Assembly: GCA_047605605.1 (NCBI GenBank)
Contig: JASGFG010000035.1
Span: forward strand, 1-35,265
Reading direction: 5' to 3'
From: JAATGA01 sp047605605
GTDB lineage: Bacteria > Pseudomonadota > Alphaproteobacteria > Rhodobacterales > Rhodobacteraceae
DNA: 35,265 bases
Shown here: positions 1 through 8,098 of the stretch, in pieces
Layout of the letters: every line of letters begins with the position of its first letter
How positions within the stretch are numbered: the stretch's first letter is position 1
Translations under genes and position numbers: made by a program
Notes under the pieces: generated by a model
Told to the model about the DNA's origin: nothing
Seen by the model: the letters and a program-made list of their open reading frames with translations, nothing else
Database searches by the model: none

Positions 1-488
1 ATCGGGTCGATCCACAGGACGGTTTCCGGCGGCTCCACCGGCGTGACATCGGGCAGGTTGACCACCACCGCCTCGTTGTCGGACCGCACAAGGACGCATT
101 GCAGCACTTCGGCCGGATCGGCATTGATTTCCTGATGCGGCACATAGGGCGGCACGAAGATGAAATCGCCCGGCCCGGCCTCGGCCACGAATTCCAATCT
201 GTCGCCCCAGCGAAGCCGCGCGCGGCCGCTGACGACATAGATCACGCTTTCCAGCGCCCCGTGGTGATGCACGCCGGTCTTGGCATCGGGCTGGATGGCG
301 ACGGTTCCCGCCCAGATCTTCTGCGCGCCGACGCGGGCCTGATTGATCGCCGCCTGCCGGAACATGCCGGGCGTCTGCGCGGTGTTCGGATCGAGCTGGT
401 CGCCGCGGATCACGCGGATGCCGTCGAATTTCCACCGCGGCGGCGGATCGTCATGGCTGTGGGGAAAACCGGGAAGGTCGTGCGGCAT
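1..488 (-). CDS. Cupin-domain protein (C-terminus cut by window edge)
   Basis: The gene reads leftwards off the window, so only about 162 N-terminal residues are visible. The start ATG (488-486) has an AGGAG ribosome site a few bases upstream. The protein carries a single small beta-barrel cupin: a GVHHHGALE segment supplies the first metal-binding histidines and glutamate, and a later FVPPYVPHQEI segment supplies the last histidine. This arrangement is typical of small metal-binding cupins that act as enzymes or ligand sensors; no substrate can be assigned. It diverges from selA with about 125 bp between the two starts. No signal peptide or membrane segment is seen, so it is probably cytoplasmic. 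The cupin fold is clear, the function is unknown. Confidence 0.85.
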   Translation of the reverse strand, partial: MPHDLPGFPHSHDDPPPRWKFDGIRVIRGDQLDPNTAQTPGMFRQAAINQARVGAQKIWAGTVAIQPDAKTGVHHHGALESVIYVVSGRARLRWGDRLEFVAEAGPGDFIFVPPYVPHQEINADPAEVLQCVLVRSDNEAVVVNLPDVTPVEPPETVLWIDP

Positions 489-613
489 GGCGGACTCCTT
501 GACAGCCGCAAGGCTAGCGCGCGGCCGGGCGGCTGTCGATGCGGATGGTGGTCAAGGCCCCCTGCCCCGGCCTATACCTTGCGGGATGGGCAGATCGGAC
601 AGGGGATGGCCGA

Positions 614-2020
614 ATGGAACGGGGCTTTGCGATCCTTCCCGCCGTGCACGAGGTGATGGGCACCGCCGCCGGGCGCGATTGCGTCGCCCGGCACGGCCAT
701 GACGCGACGCTGGCCCAGGTCCGGGCCGGACTGGACCGGCTGCGCGCCGCGCTGCGCGGCAATGACGCCGCCGCCCCCGCCTCGCGCACCGCGGCGGCAG
801 AGTCGGTCGCCGCCGATGCCGCCACAGCGCTGGATCGCGCCTCAAAGCCGCGGATACGCCCGGTCTTCAACCTGACAGGAACGGTTCTGCACACGAACCT
901 GGGCCGCGCGCTTTATGCCGAGGCCGCGGTTCAGGCGGCGGTGACGGCCATGCGCCAGCCCTTGGCGCTGGAATACGATCTGGACAGGGGCCGCCGGGGC
1001 CAGCGCGACGAACCCGTCCAGCATCTGGTGGCCGAGATCACCGGGGCCGAGGATGCGATCGTCGTGAACAACAACGCATCGGCCGTGCTGCTGGTTCTGG
1101 CGGCCCTGGCCCAGGGGCGCGAAACCGTCGTCTCGCGCGGCGAGTTGATCGAGATCGGCGGCGCCTTCCGGATGCCCGATGTCATGGCCAGCGCGGGAAC
1201 GCGCCTGCGCGAAGTGGGGACGACCAACCGCACGCATCTGAAGGATTATCGCGCCGCCCTCGGGCCGGAAACCGCGCTGCTGATGAAGGTGCACCCGTCG
1301 AACTATCGCGTGATGGGCTTTACCGCCGAGGTGACGGTGCCCGAACTTGCGCCCTTGGCGCGCGAGGCGGGGCTGCCGCTGGTGGACGATCTGGGGTCCG
1401 GCGTTCTGGTCGATCTGTCCCGCTGGGGCATCGCGCCCGAACGCACCGTGCAGCAGGCCCTGTCCGAGGGCGCGGACCTCGTGACCTTTTCGGGCGACAA
1501 GCTGCTGGGAGGGCCGCAGGCGGGTTTTATCGCCGGGCGGCGCGATCTGGTGCGGGCCTGCGCCAGCCATCCGCTGAAACGCGCGCTGCGGCTGGACAAG
1601 GTGCGGCTGGCGGCGCTGGAGGCGACGCTGATGCTGTATCGCGCGCCCGACCGCCTGGCCGAGACGCTGCCGACGATCCGCTTTTTCGCGCGCGGTCTGC
1701 CGGAACTGACCGCGCTGGCCGAACGGCTGCTGCCTGCGCTGCGTGCGGCCCTTGGCGGCGCGGCGGTCGAGGTCGCGCAGACGCAGGCGCAGGTGGGGTC
1801 GGGCGCGCTGCCGCTGGAAACCATGCCTTCGGTCGCGCTGCGAATCCCGGCGCCGGGTGCCTCGGCCGAACGGATCGCGGCCGCGTTCCGCCGCCTGCCC
1901 GTCCCGGTGATCGGCCGGATCGAACAGGGCGCGCTGCTGTTCGACCTGCGCTGCCTTGACGACGCCGGGGCGTTCGAGGCGCAGCTTGCGGCCCTGCCCT
2001 CGCTGCTTGCGGCGGGCTGA
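614..2020 (+). CDS. selA: L-seryl-tRNA(Sec) selenium transferase
   Basis: SelA converts seryl-tRNA(Sec) to selenocysteyl-tRNA(Sec) with selenophosphate, using pyridoxal phosphate, in the cytoplasm. The 468-residue product aligns from memory with Escherichia coli SelA (463 residues) over its full length: NLTGTVLHTNLGRAL near residue 90, ITGAEDAIVVNNNA, VSRGELIEIGGAFR, VGTTNRTH, and the PLP-lysine motif FSGDKLLGGPQ with Lys296. The C-terminus ends with the expected LPVPVIGRI and LLFDLRCLDD segments. I chose ATG 614 because AGGGGA (601-606) lies seven bases upstream and the length then fits the family; an in-frame ATG at 539 would add 25 poorly fitting residues. trxB follows 87 bp downstream and a tRNA-Sec gene about 1.1 kb downstream, which confirms the role. 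Confidence 0.97.
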   Translation: MERGFAILPAVHEVMGTAAGRDCVARHGHDATLAQVRAGLDRLRAALRGNDAAAPASRTAAAESVAADAATALDRASKPRIRPVFNLTGTVLHTNLGRALYAEAAVQAAVTAMRQPLALEYDLDRGRRGQRDEPVQHLVAEITGAEDAIVVNNNASAVLLVLAALAQGRETVVSRGELIEIGGAFRMPDVMASAGTRLREVGTTNRTHLKDYRAALGPETALLMKVHPSNYRVMGFTAEVTVPELAPLAREAGLPLVDDLGSGVLVDLSRWGIAPERTVQQALSEGADLVTFSGDKLLGGPQAGFIAGRRDLVRACASHPLKRALRLDKVRLAALEATLMLYRAPDRLAETLPTIRFFARGLPELTALAERLLPALRAALGGAAVEVAQTQAQVGSGALPLETMPSVALRIPAPGASAERIAAAFRRLPVPVIGRIEQGALLFDLRCLDDAGAFEAQLAALPSLLAAG

Positions 2021-2107
2021 ACCGCGCCCTACATCTGCGCGACGCCGCAGAATCCCCGCAGATTCCCTTTTTCATCCGCTGCCGGACAAGCCCGAAAGAC
2101 ACATCCG

Positions 2108-3058
2108 ATGACAACCCGCCATTCCCGCCTGATCATCCTCGGCTCCGGCCCGGCCGGCCACACCGCAGCCGTCTATGCGGCGCGGGCGAACCTGAAACCG
2201 ATGCTGATCACCGGCCTTGCCCATGGCGGCCAACTGATGACCACGACCGAGGTGGACAACTGGCCCGCCGATCCCGACGGCGTGCAGGGCCCGGACCTGA
2301 TGGAACGGTTTCAGAAGCATGGCGAGCGGTTCGAGACGGAGTATGTCTACGACCACATCGCGTCCGCGCATCTGGACGAAAAGCCGATCCGCCTTATCGG
2401 CGACTATGGAACCTATACCTGCGATGCGCTGATCATCGCCACCGGCGCCTCGGCCAAATATCTGGGCCTGCCCTCCGAAGAGGCGATGATGGGCAAGGGC
2501 GTTTCGGCCTGCGCCACCTGCGACGGCTTTTTCTACAAGGGGCAGGATGTGGCGGTCGTCGGCGGCGGCAACACCGCCGTGGAAGAGGCGCTCTATCTGT
2601 CGAACATCGCCCGCCACGTCACCCTGGTTCACCGCCGCGACCGGCTTCGGGGCGAAAAGATCCTTCAGGACAAGCTTTTTGAAAAGGAAAAGGCCGGCAA
2701 GGTCTCGTTCCGCTGGAACAGCGCCGTGGACGAGGTTCTGGGCGACGACAAGGGCGTGACGGGCGTGCGGCTGCGCGGAACCGAGGACGGCAAGACCCAG
2801 GATGTCGCCGTGAACGGCGTCTTCATCGCCATCGGCCATCACCCCAACACCCAGTTGTTCGAGGGCCAGCTGGACATGGACCACGGCTATATCGTCACCA
2901 GGGGCGGCCGCGCGGGCAATGCGACGGCGACCAGCGTTGCGGGCGTCTTTGCCGCGGGCGACGTGCAGGACCAGATCTATCGCCAGGCGGTGACCAGCGC
3001 CGCTTCGGGCTGTCAGGCGGCCCTGGATGCCGAACGCTATCTGGAAGGGCTGGGCTGA
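2108..3058 (+). CDS. trxB: Thioredoxin reductase (NADPH)
   Basis: This 316-residue flavoprotein transfers electrons from NADPH through FAD and a redox disulfide to thioredoxin. The N-terminal FAD motif LGSGPAGHTAAVYAARA, the redox-active CATC (Cys135/Cys138) within a SACATCDGFFY segment, the NADPH-binding GGGNTAVEEALYLS followed by HRRDRLR, and the C-terminal GVFAAGDVQD are all present. From memory the sequence is very close to E. coli TrxB across its whole length. It lies between selA and the tRNA-Sec gene on the same strand. Thioredoxin reductase can supply reducing power for selenite reduction, so a role in selenium supply is a reasonable inference from position, although this could also be the general cellular enzyme. 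The ribosome site is weak (GAAAG about ten bases upstream). Confidence 0.95.
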   Translation: MTTRHSRLIILGSGPAGHTAAVYAARANLKPMLITGLAHGGQLMTTTEVDNWPADPDGVQGPDLMERFQKHGERFETEYVYDHIASAHLDEKPIRLIGDYGTYTCDALIIATGASAKYLGLPSEEAMMGKGVSACATCDGFFYKGQDVAVVGGGNTAVEEALYLSNIARHVTLVHRRDRLRGEKILQDKLFEKEKAGKVSFRWNSAVDEVLGDDKGVTGVRLRGTEDGKTQDVAVNGVFIAIGHHPNTQLFEGQLDMDHGYIVTRGGRAGNATATSVAGVFAAGDVQDQIYRQAVTSAASGCQAALDAERYLEGLG

Positions 3059-3081
3059 GCGCGGGACATTTCCACGCCGGC

Positions 3082-3110
3082 TTGCCCGCCGCTCTTGCAC
3101 CGGCTAGCCT
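3082..3110 (+). promoter_or_regulatory. Predicted sigma-70-type promoter of the tRNA-Sec gene
   Basis: TTGCCC (3082-3087) is separated by exactly 17 bases from TAGCCT (3105-3110). The tRNA gene begins at 3118, seven bases after the -10 element, so transcription could start at or next to tRNA position 1 with little or no leader. The elements and spacing are seen directly; that they are functional is inference. Confidence 0.5.
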
Positions 3111-3117
3111 TGGCGGT

Positions 3118-3211
3118 GGAAGAGCAACATCCCCGGTGGGGTGCCCGGACTTCAAATCCGGTGAAAGGCGCCCGGCGTCTTTGGCGGGTTCGACTCCCAC
3201 CTCTTCCGCCA
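3118..3211 (+). tRNA. selC: tRNA-Sec (anticodon UCA)
   Basis: A selenocysteine tRNA reads UGA. The acceptor arm GGAAGAG (3118-3124) pairs with CTCTTCC (3201-3207), followed by discriminator G3208 and an encoded CCA (3209-3211). The D arm has a six-pair stem and a four-base CGGT loop, as in other tRNA-Sec. The anticodon arm CCGGA-CTTCAAA-TCCGG presents UCA. A long variable arm (AAAGGCGC/GCGTCTTT, eight pairs counting one G-U) follows, then a T arm with loop TTCGACT. Oddities: the T stem (3184-3188 with 3196-3200) has a C-A mismatch at 3185/3199, and only seven acceptor pairs plus five T-stem pairs fit, where bacterial tRNA-Sec usually has eight plus five. The neighbouring selA supports the identity. 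Confidence 0.95.
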
Positions 3212-3597
3212 TAGGTGATGAAAATTATTCACATTTTCTGAAATGCGGAACAGACGCACACCACCCCCGGCAACTGAATTGCGCTTGGGTCCCTCGCCTC
3301 GCAATTTGGGGGCGACCGGGAAGCGACCGGGGCGGGACGCAAAGTCTTGCCGCAGGCGACGTTCCCGACCCGTCCTTGAAGGACCGTTTGAAGGCCCCTG
3401 AACCCGCCACAGCCAGCCCGGGCAGACGCCACCGCACCGCTTTTTTTCGCGGGACGGGGCTGCCGGGATAGGTCAGGTCGCGCGGGCGCCGGTCGCCTTG
3501 GCCAAACCGGTGCGACAGGGGTTCGCGATGACCCCTGCCCCGAACAGGTAAAGCGGCGATTGCCGCCAAGACTGCGCCGTACGAACAGGAAGAACAG
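3212..3597. other. Gene-free stretch after tRNA-Sec
   Basis: About 385 bp without a convincing gene on either strand; reading frames here have no recognisable motifs and implausible composition. Visible structures are a separated inverted repeat AATTGCG/CGCAATT (3277-3283 and 3300-3306), a small hairpin GTCCTT-G-AAGGAC (3372-3384) and a run of seven T (3441-3447) with no clear stem before it. Transcripts from the tRNA gene and from the permease gene on the other strand must end here, but I see no textbook intrinsic terminator. Confidence 0.6.
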
Positions 3598-5040
3598 CTA
3601 GAAACTGCCAACCCAGGTTCCCAGTGCGATCACCGCGATCAGCGCCAGCAGCGCGCCGACAATCGCCACCATCACGATGTCGCGATAGCTTTGCCGGGCC
3701 GACACCCCGCAGACCGACAGAAGCGTCACGATCGCCCCGCTGTGGGGAAGGCTGTCGAGCGTGCCCGCGCTCATCACCGCGACGCGGTGGAGGAGTTGCG
3801 GGTCGATCCCCACCTCTGCCCCGCGTTGCAGATAGGTGGTGCCAAGCGCATCCAGCGCGATGGTCAGCCCGCCCGAGGCGGACCCGGTCAGCGCGGCCAG
3901 AATGTTGGTCGCCACCGCCATCGACACCAGCGGGCCGCCGCCGATTCCCAGCACCCAGTCGCGCACCACGCCAAAAGCGGGCAGCGCCGCCACCACCGCG
4001 CCAAAGCCGACAAGGCTTGCGACCGCGAAAATCGGCAGGACCGAGGCATTCGCCCCCGCATCCAGCGTCTCGCGGAGGTGCGGCAGACGACGCCGGTTCA
4101 GCGCCACCGCGATCAGGATCGCGGCCGTCAGGGCGACGGCAACCGACCAGACCCCGCTGACCGCGCCGAGGGTGATCCCGCCCCATTGCGGACCCGCAAG
4201 CCCCGAGAAATCCATCCGCGGCAAGATGAAGAAGGACATCGCCAGATTGACGCCGATCACCACGACCAGCGGCAGCGCGGCGACAAGGGGCGAGGGCAGC
4301 ACCTCGCTTCGGTGGCCCTGGCTGACTTCGGCAGGGTCGAACTCATGCGTCACGAGCGCCCGTTCGCGCAGCACCGGGGCGGTGACGGCGGGCGGGCGGA
4401 TGTCGGAAAACCCCTCTCCCCTGCCCCGCGCGATCCGTTCCTCGCGCGCCAGCCACCACAAGCCAAAGCCCAGCATGATCGCCGAGGCGATGATGCCCAA
4501 CCCCGGCGCGGCAAAGGGCGTGGTGCCGAAGAACGGCATCGGGATCGCATTCTGGATCGCCGGCGTGCCCGGCAGGGCCATCATGGTGAAGGTAAAGGTG
4601 CCAAGCGCGATGGCCGGCGGCATCAGCCGGCGGGGAATGTCGGCGCGGCGGAACAAAGCCTCGGCCATCGGGGCCAGCACGAAAAGCGCCACGAACAGGC
4701 TGACCCCGCCATAGGTCAGCGCGGCCCCCGCCAACACCACCGCCAGGATCGCGCGACCGGCCCCCAGCCGGACGATCAGGGCATCGGCAATGGCGCGGAC
4801 GGCGCCCGAATCCTCCATCACCTTGCCGAAGACCGCGCCCAGCAGGAACAGCGGGAAGAACTGGCCGATGAAGCCCGCACCGGCCCCCATGAAGGTCTGC
4901 GTCCAATGCGCCAGCAGCGGCTGGCCCGAGATCAGAGCCGCCAGGATCGCCGCCACAGGGGCCAGCAGCAGCACGCTCCACCCCCGATAGGCCAGCGCGA
5001 TCAGCAGGGCCAGCGCCAGAAGGATGCCGAAAAGACCCAT
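3598..5040 (-). CDS. GntP-family transporter (gluconate/3-hydroxybutyrate-type permease)
   Basis: A 480-residue inner-membrane protein with about twelve hydrophobic segments and family features of GntP permeases: an N-terminal MGLFGILLALALLIALAYRG helix, GAGAGFIGQFFPLFLLGAVFGKVMEDSG, a central TGSASGGLTIALDALG segment and a C-terminal DSLPHSGAIVTLL segment. GntP transporters import gluconate or other small organic acids with protons. The patatin-like gene ends one base before this start, so the two are translationally coupled. That pairing, with a PhaR-like site upstream of both, suggests a short hydroxy acid such as 3-hydroxybutyrate as substrate; this is inference. ATG 5040 is chosen because residues encoded further upstream are hydrophilic and lie inside the patatin gene. 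Confidence 0.85.
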   Translation of the reverse strand: MGLFGILLALALLIALAYRGWSVLLLAPVAAILAALISGQPLLAHWTQTFMGAGAGFIGQFFPLFLLGAVFGKVMEDSGAVRAIADALIVRLGAGRAILAVVLAGAALTYGGVSLFVALFVLAPMAEALFRRADIPRRLMPPAIALGTFTFTMMALPGTPAIQNAIPMPFFGTTPFAAPGLGIIASAIMLGFGLWWLAREERIARGRGEGFSDIRPPAVTAPVLRERALVTHEFDPAEVSQGHRSEVLPSPLVAALPLVVVIGVNLAMSFFILPRMDFSGLAGPQWGGITLGAVSGVWSVAVALTAAILIAVALNRRRLPHLRETLDAGANASVLPIFAVASLVGFGAVVAALPAFGVVRDWVLGIGGGPLVSMAVATNILAALTGSASGGLTIALDALGTTYLQRGAEVGIDPQLLHRVAVMSAGTLDSLPHSGAIVTLLSVCGVSARQSYRDIVMVAIVGALLALIAVIALGTWVGSF

Positions 5041-5041
5041 C

Positions 5042-6091
5042 TCAGACCCCGTCCAGCAGCGTGTCGAGGTCAATCGACGGCCGCTTGCCGATATTGCCCC
5101 CCTTTTCGCGCAAAAAGGTCTCGGCGGCGATCCGGCCCTGATCGCGCAGCCAGTGCAGAAAGCTGCGGTCGGCGTTCATCTTGGAGGAATGGTCCAGGCC
5201 GGTCATCACCTCGTTGTCCACCATATGCACCCGCATCCGCGCCCATCTTGCCCCTTCGCCATTGCCGGGGTCGGCGACCTGACGCAACAGCGCGATCATC
5301 CGCAGCTCTTTCAGCGTCGCGGCGTTGAACGAGACCTCGTTCAGCCGATTCAATATCTCGGCTGCTGTGCGCGGCACCCCGGGGCGTTCGACCGGGTTGA
5401 TCGGGATCAGGATCGTGTCGTCGCTGTCGACCTCGCGCACCAGCGGCGTCAGGGTCGGATTGCCGGAATAGCCGCCGTCCCAATAGCTTTCCCCGTCGAT
5501 CTCAACCGCCTGGAATACCGTCGGCAGGCAGGCCGAGGCCATCAGCACCTCGGGCGTCAGTTCGGCATTGCGAAAGACGCGGCCGCGGCCGGTGCGCACA
5601 TTGGTGGCGGTGATGAACACCTTGATCGGCGCGGCGCGCAGACGGTCGAAGTCGATCACCTGATCCAGAACCCTGGCCAGCGGGTTTACCCCAGCGGGGT
5701 TCAGCACATAGGGCGAAAATACCCGCGACAGCATGTCCATCGCGACAAAGGCCGGGGAATACGACAGCGACCAGTTGCCAAGCGCCATGTCCACCGGGTT
5801 GGTCTGGAACGGACTGAAGCGGGCGGCATCGGCGACGAATTCCCAGAAGGCGGAAAGGGCCTTGCGCGCGCCTTCGGTCCCGCCCGCGGCATGGCCGTCG
5901 GCCAGAACGGCGGCATTCATCGCCCCGGCCGAAGTGCCGGAGACGCCGGCGATCTGGATGCCGTCCTCCTCCAGCAGGCGGTCAAGCACACCCCAGGTAA
6001 AGGCACCATGCGACCCGCCGCCTTGCAGCGCCAGATCGACCGGCACGGCTGCACGGGAAAAGGAGCTCGTTCCGCCAGGGTATCCGGTCAT
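5042..6091 (-). CDS. Patatin-like phospholipase/esterase
   Basis: A 349-residue patatin-fold serine hydrolase. The oxyanion-hole motif GGGSHG is at residues 24-29, the nucleophile elbow GTSAG at 52-56 (Ser54), and the catalytic aspartate Asp205 lies in a WDGGYSGNP segment. No signal peptide is seen, so the enzyme is probably cytoplasmic. Patatin-like proteins hydrolyse acyl esters of lipids, and in polymer-storing bacteria members of the family are found beside polyhydroxybutyrate genes. Here it is the first gene of an operon with the GntP-type permease, spaced by one base. Which ester it cleaves is not shown. The ribosome site before ATG 6091 is poor; an in-frame GTG at 6046 would still keep the catalytic core. 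Confidence 0.85.
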   Translation of the reverse strand: MTGYPGGTSSFSRAAVPVDLALQGGGSHGAFTWGVLDRLLEEDGIQIAGVSGTSAGAMNAAVLADGHAAGGTEGARKALSAFWEFVADAARFSPFQTNPVDMALGNWSLSYSPAFVAMDMLSRVFSPYVLNPAGVNPLARVLDQVIDFDRLRAAPIKVFITATNVRTGRGRVFRNAELTPEVLMASACLPTVFQAVEIDGESYWDGGYSGNPTLTPLVREVDSDDTILIPINPVERPGVPRTAAEILNRLNEVSFNAATLKELRMIALLRQVADPGNGEGARWARMRVHMVDNEVMTGLDHSSKMNADRSFLHWLRDQGRIAAETFLREKGGNIGKRPSIDLDTLLDGV

Positions 6092-6158
6092 GGTTCACGC
6101 GCCCCGCGTCGCACAGAATGATCCTAGCACGCGGCGCGGTGATCTCAACGCCTGATTG

Positions 6159-6169
6159 CTGCGTTGCAG
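6159..6169. promoter_or_regulatory. Candidate PhaR-type operator upstream of the patatin-permease operon
   Basis: CTGCGTTGCAG is a perfect CTGC-N3-GCAG inverted repeat 68 bases before the patatin start. From memory, the polyhydroxyalkanoate-responsive repressor PhaR of Paracoccus denitrificans binds CTGC-N3-4-GCAG elements in phasin promoters. A related TGCAACGCA stretch follows about 20 bases further away from the gene. The match is short, so chance occurrence in GC-rich DNA is possible. Confidence 0.45.
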
Positions 6170-6323
6170 AATGCGCCGCCGGCCGGAATGCAACGCAAGA
6201 TCCCCGGCGCCGGGCTAACCGCCGCCATTGGCAGGCCGACACAAGGGGCTCCAAAGCCCGAGCACCACATGCTCCCCCGGCGTATCGACCGGGCAAAGGA
6301 TAGGGGCCCCACGCGGGCCGCCG

Positions 6324-7289
6324 TCAGCGCGACGGGAGAGCGCTTGCCCCATGCAGGCCGACCACCTCGGCCAGCACCGACAGAGCCAGTGATTTGGGGT
6401 CGCGCGATGCTGGGATCAGCCCGATGGGCCCCCGCACCCGGTCGCGGCTTCCGGCCGGTATGCCCAGTTCCTCCAGCCGGGCAAGACGGCGCGCCTGCGT
6501 GGCGCGGCTGCCCTGCGCGCCGATGTAGAAGGCGGGGGTGTCCAGCATCTGCCGCAAGATTTCGGGTTCATAATCGTGGTCGTGATAGAACAGCACGACC
6601 GCCGTATCCGCATCGGCCTGCACGTCTTTCATCTGCGACAGCGAATGGATCAGTCGCACGGGCGTACCCGCCGCCGCCGCCGACTGAAGGCTGGCTTCCT
6701 CATGCGAGATCAGGGTGTGGTCATAGCCCATGCCGCGGACCAGCCCGGCAAAGGCCACGGCCTCGGCCCCGGTGCCAAATATCACGAATCGCAGGTCGGG
6801 GCGAAAGCCGATGCTGAACGTATCGCCCCTTTGCCCGGTGGGCCGCCAGCGGTCCAGATGCAGCCGCCCCCCGGCGGAAATGACCAGCGATACGGCGCGG
6901 CGGTCCTTTCGTGCGGTGGCAAGCCGGATCAGGACATCGCGATCCGCCAGGGCAAACAGGTCCACCTCGATGCCGCCGCCGCAGGGCAGTTTCAGATCGA
7001 AGAAGGGCGATCCCTGCCCGTATCGCAGGTGCTGCACCCGGCCCGTGCGGCGCACCTCGTCGGCGCGCAAGGCCAGATCGGCCTCGATACAGCCCGAGGT
7101 GATGGCCCCCGCCATGCGGCCATCCCCGGCGATGGCCAGCGCCGCGCCGGGGTTGCGATAGGCCGGGCCATGGGTCTGCGTCAGCACCGCCAGAACCGTG
7201 TCGGGGTCTGCGGCGGCAGCCTGCCACGGGTCCAGCAGCGCGGGGTGAAGGCCGGCCTGCGCGGGAAAGGAGAGGCATTCGACGTTCAT
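6324..7289 (-). CDS. XdhC/CoxI-family molybdenum-cofactor maturation protein
   Basis: A 321-residue protein of the XdhC/CoxI family. Such proteins bind molybdenum cofactor, help install the terminal sulfur and insert it into xanthine-dehydrogenase-type enzymes. The N-terminal half has the family elements HGPAYRNPGAALAI and TSGCIEADLA; the C-terminal half begins with a dinucleotide-binding strand-turn FVIFGTGAEAVAF and includes HDHDYEPEILRQML. Its start overlaps the stop of the FAD-subunit gene by four bases (ATGA), so it is the last gene of a three-gene minus-strand operon for a molybdenum hydroxylase. The large subunit of that enzyme is not here but at 19562-21883. A reading frame that extends further upstream inside the FAD-subunit gene is not used. 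Confidence 0.9.
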   Translation of the reverse strand: MNVECLSFPAQAGLHPALLDPWQAAAADPDTVLAVLTQTHGPAYRNPGAALAIAGDGRMAGAITSGCIEADLALRADEVRRTGRVQHLRYGQGSPFFDLKLPCGGGIEVDLFALADRDVLIRLATARKDRRAVSLVISAGGRLHLDRWRPTGQRGDTFSIGFRPDLRFVIFGTGAEAVAFAGLVRGMGYDHTLISHEEASLQSAAAAGTPVRLIHSLSQMKDVQADADTAVVLFYHDHDYEPEILRQMLDTPAFYIGAQGSRATQARRLARLEELGIPAGSRDRVRGPIGLIPASRDPKSLALSVLAEVVGLHGASALPSR

Positions 7290-8098
7290 TTCGTGCCCCG
7301 CAAAGCCGCCTCGACCGCGCGGCGGGTCATGACCTCGACAAGCCGGGCGCGATAGTCCTGCGGCATGCGCAGGTCCGACAGCAACAGGTCGGGATCGACC
7401 ACCAGCCCGTCCAGCGTGGCGGGATGGAACCCGTCTTGCAGCGCCGCTTCGGCCTCGGCCCAGCGAAAGGCGCCGTCCGCCCCGGCTCCGGTCACGCCGA
7501 CACCCACGGTGCTGTCCTGCCGCTGTGCAACCGCGACGCCCGCCACGGCATAGCGCGAGGCGGGGTTGCGGATGCTGGCATAGGCAAAGCGGCGCGGAAT
7601 GGGGAAATGCACGGCCAGGATGATCTCGCCCGGTTCCAGCGCGGTGGTGAACAGCCCGGCCAGAAACTCGTCGGCGCACAGGCGGCGGCGGTCGGTCTGG
7701 ATTTCCGCCCCGCAGGCCAGGAGGGCGGCGGGATAATCCGCCGACGGATCGTTGTTGGCGATCGAACCGCCGATGGTGCCGCGGTTGCGGATATGCGGAT
7801 CGCCGATCCCGCCCGCCAGTCCGGCCAGCGCCGGAATCGCCTGGCGCACCAGCGCATTGCCCGCGACATCGGCGTGCCGCGCCATCGACCCCAGCGACAG
7901 CACCTGTCCCACCACCGAAATCGCGTCCAGCCCGGCAATTCCGTGCAGATCGACCAGTGCGGAAGGGGCGCTCAACCCCTGTTTCATCGTCGGCAGCAGT
8001 GTCTGCCCCCCGGCCAGCAGCAGAGCCTCGTCATCGCCCGCGAGCAGGTCCAGCGCCTCGGCCAGCGTCGCGGGGCGGTGATAGTCGAAATCGCGCAT
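7286..8098 (-). CDS. Molybdenum hydroxylase, FAD-binding medium subunit (CoxM/XdhB type)
   Basis: A 270-residue FAD-binding subunit of the CoxM/XdhB type, which passes electrons from the 2Fe-2S clusters to the final acceptor. The flavin-binding loops AGGQTLLP (residues 29-36) and TIGGSIANNDPSADYP near residue 110 are intact. Length agrees with the family (about 260-290). The start MRDFDYHRP is typical, and the gene overlaps the upstream 2Fe-2S subunit gene by one base (TGATG), indicating coupled translation. The presence of an FAD subunit suggests an external acceptor such as NAD or a quinone rather than oxygen only; this is not decidable from sequence. Confidence 0.93.
   Translation of the reverse strand: MRDFDYHRPATLAEALDLLAGDDEALLLAGGQTLLPTMKQGLSAPSALVDLHGIAGLDAISVVGQVLSLGSMARHADVAGNALVRQAIPALAGLAGGIGDPHIRNRGTIGGSIANNDPSADYPAALLACGAEIQTDRRRLCADEFLAGLFTTALEPGEIILAVHFPIPRRFAYASIRNPASRYAVAGVAVAQRQDSTVGVGVTGAGADGAFRWAEAEAALQDGFHPATLDGLVVDPDLLLSDLRMPQDYRARLVEVMTRRAVEAALRGTK

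Noticed and set aside
3082..3471. 129-residue open frame overlapping tRNA-Sec
   Set aside because: It begins in the tRNA promoter and runs through the whole tRNA gene; no motif supports coding.
2021..3597. Search for selB or a UGA-containing selenoprotein beside tRNA-Sec
   Set aside because: No elongation-factor motifs and no gene whose frame continues sensibly through a TGA were found; trxB ends normally at its TGA.
3691..5328. 545-residue frame opposite the permease gene
   Set aside because: Shadow of the GntP-family gene; low-complexity Arg/Gln/Asp/Gly sequence.
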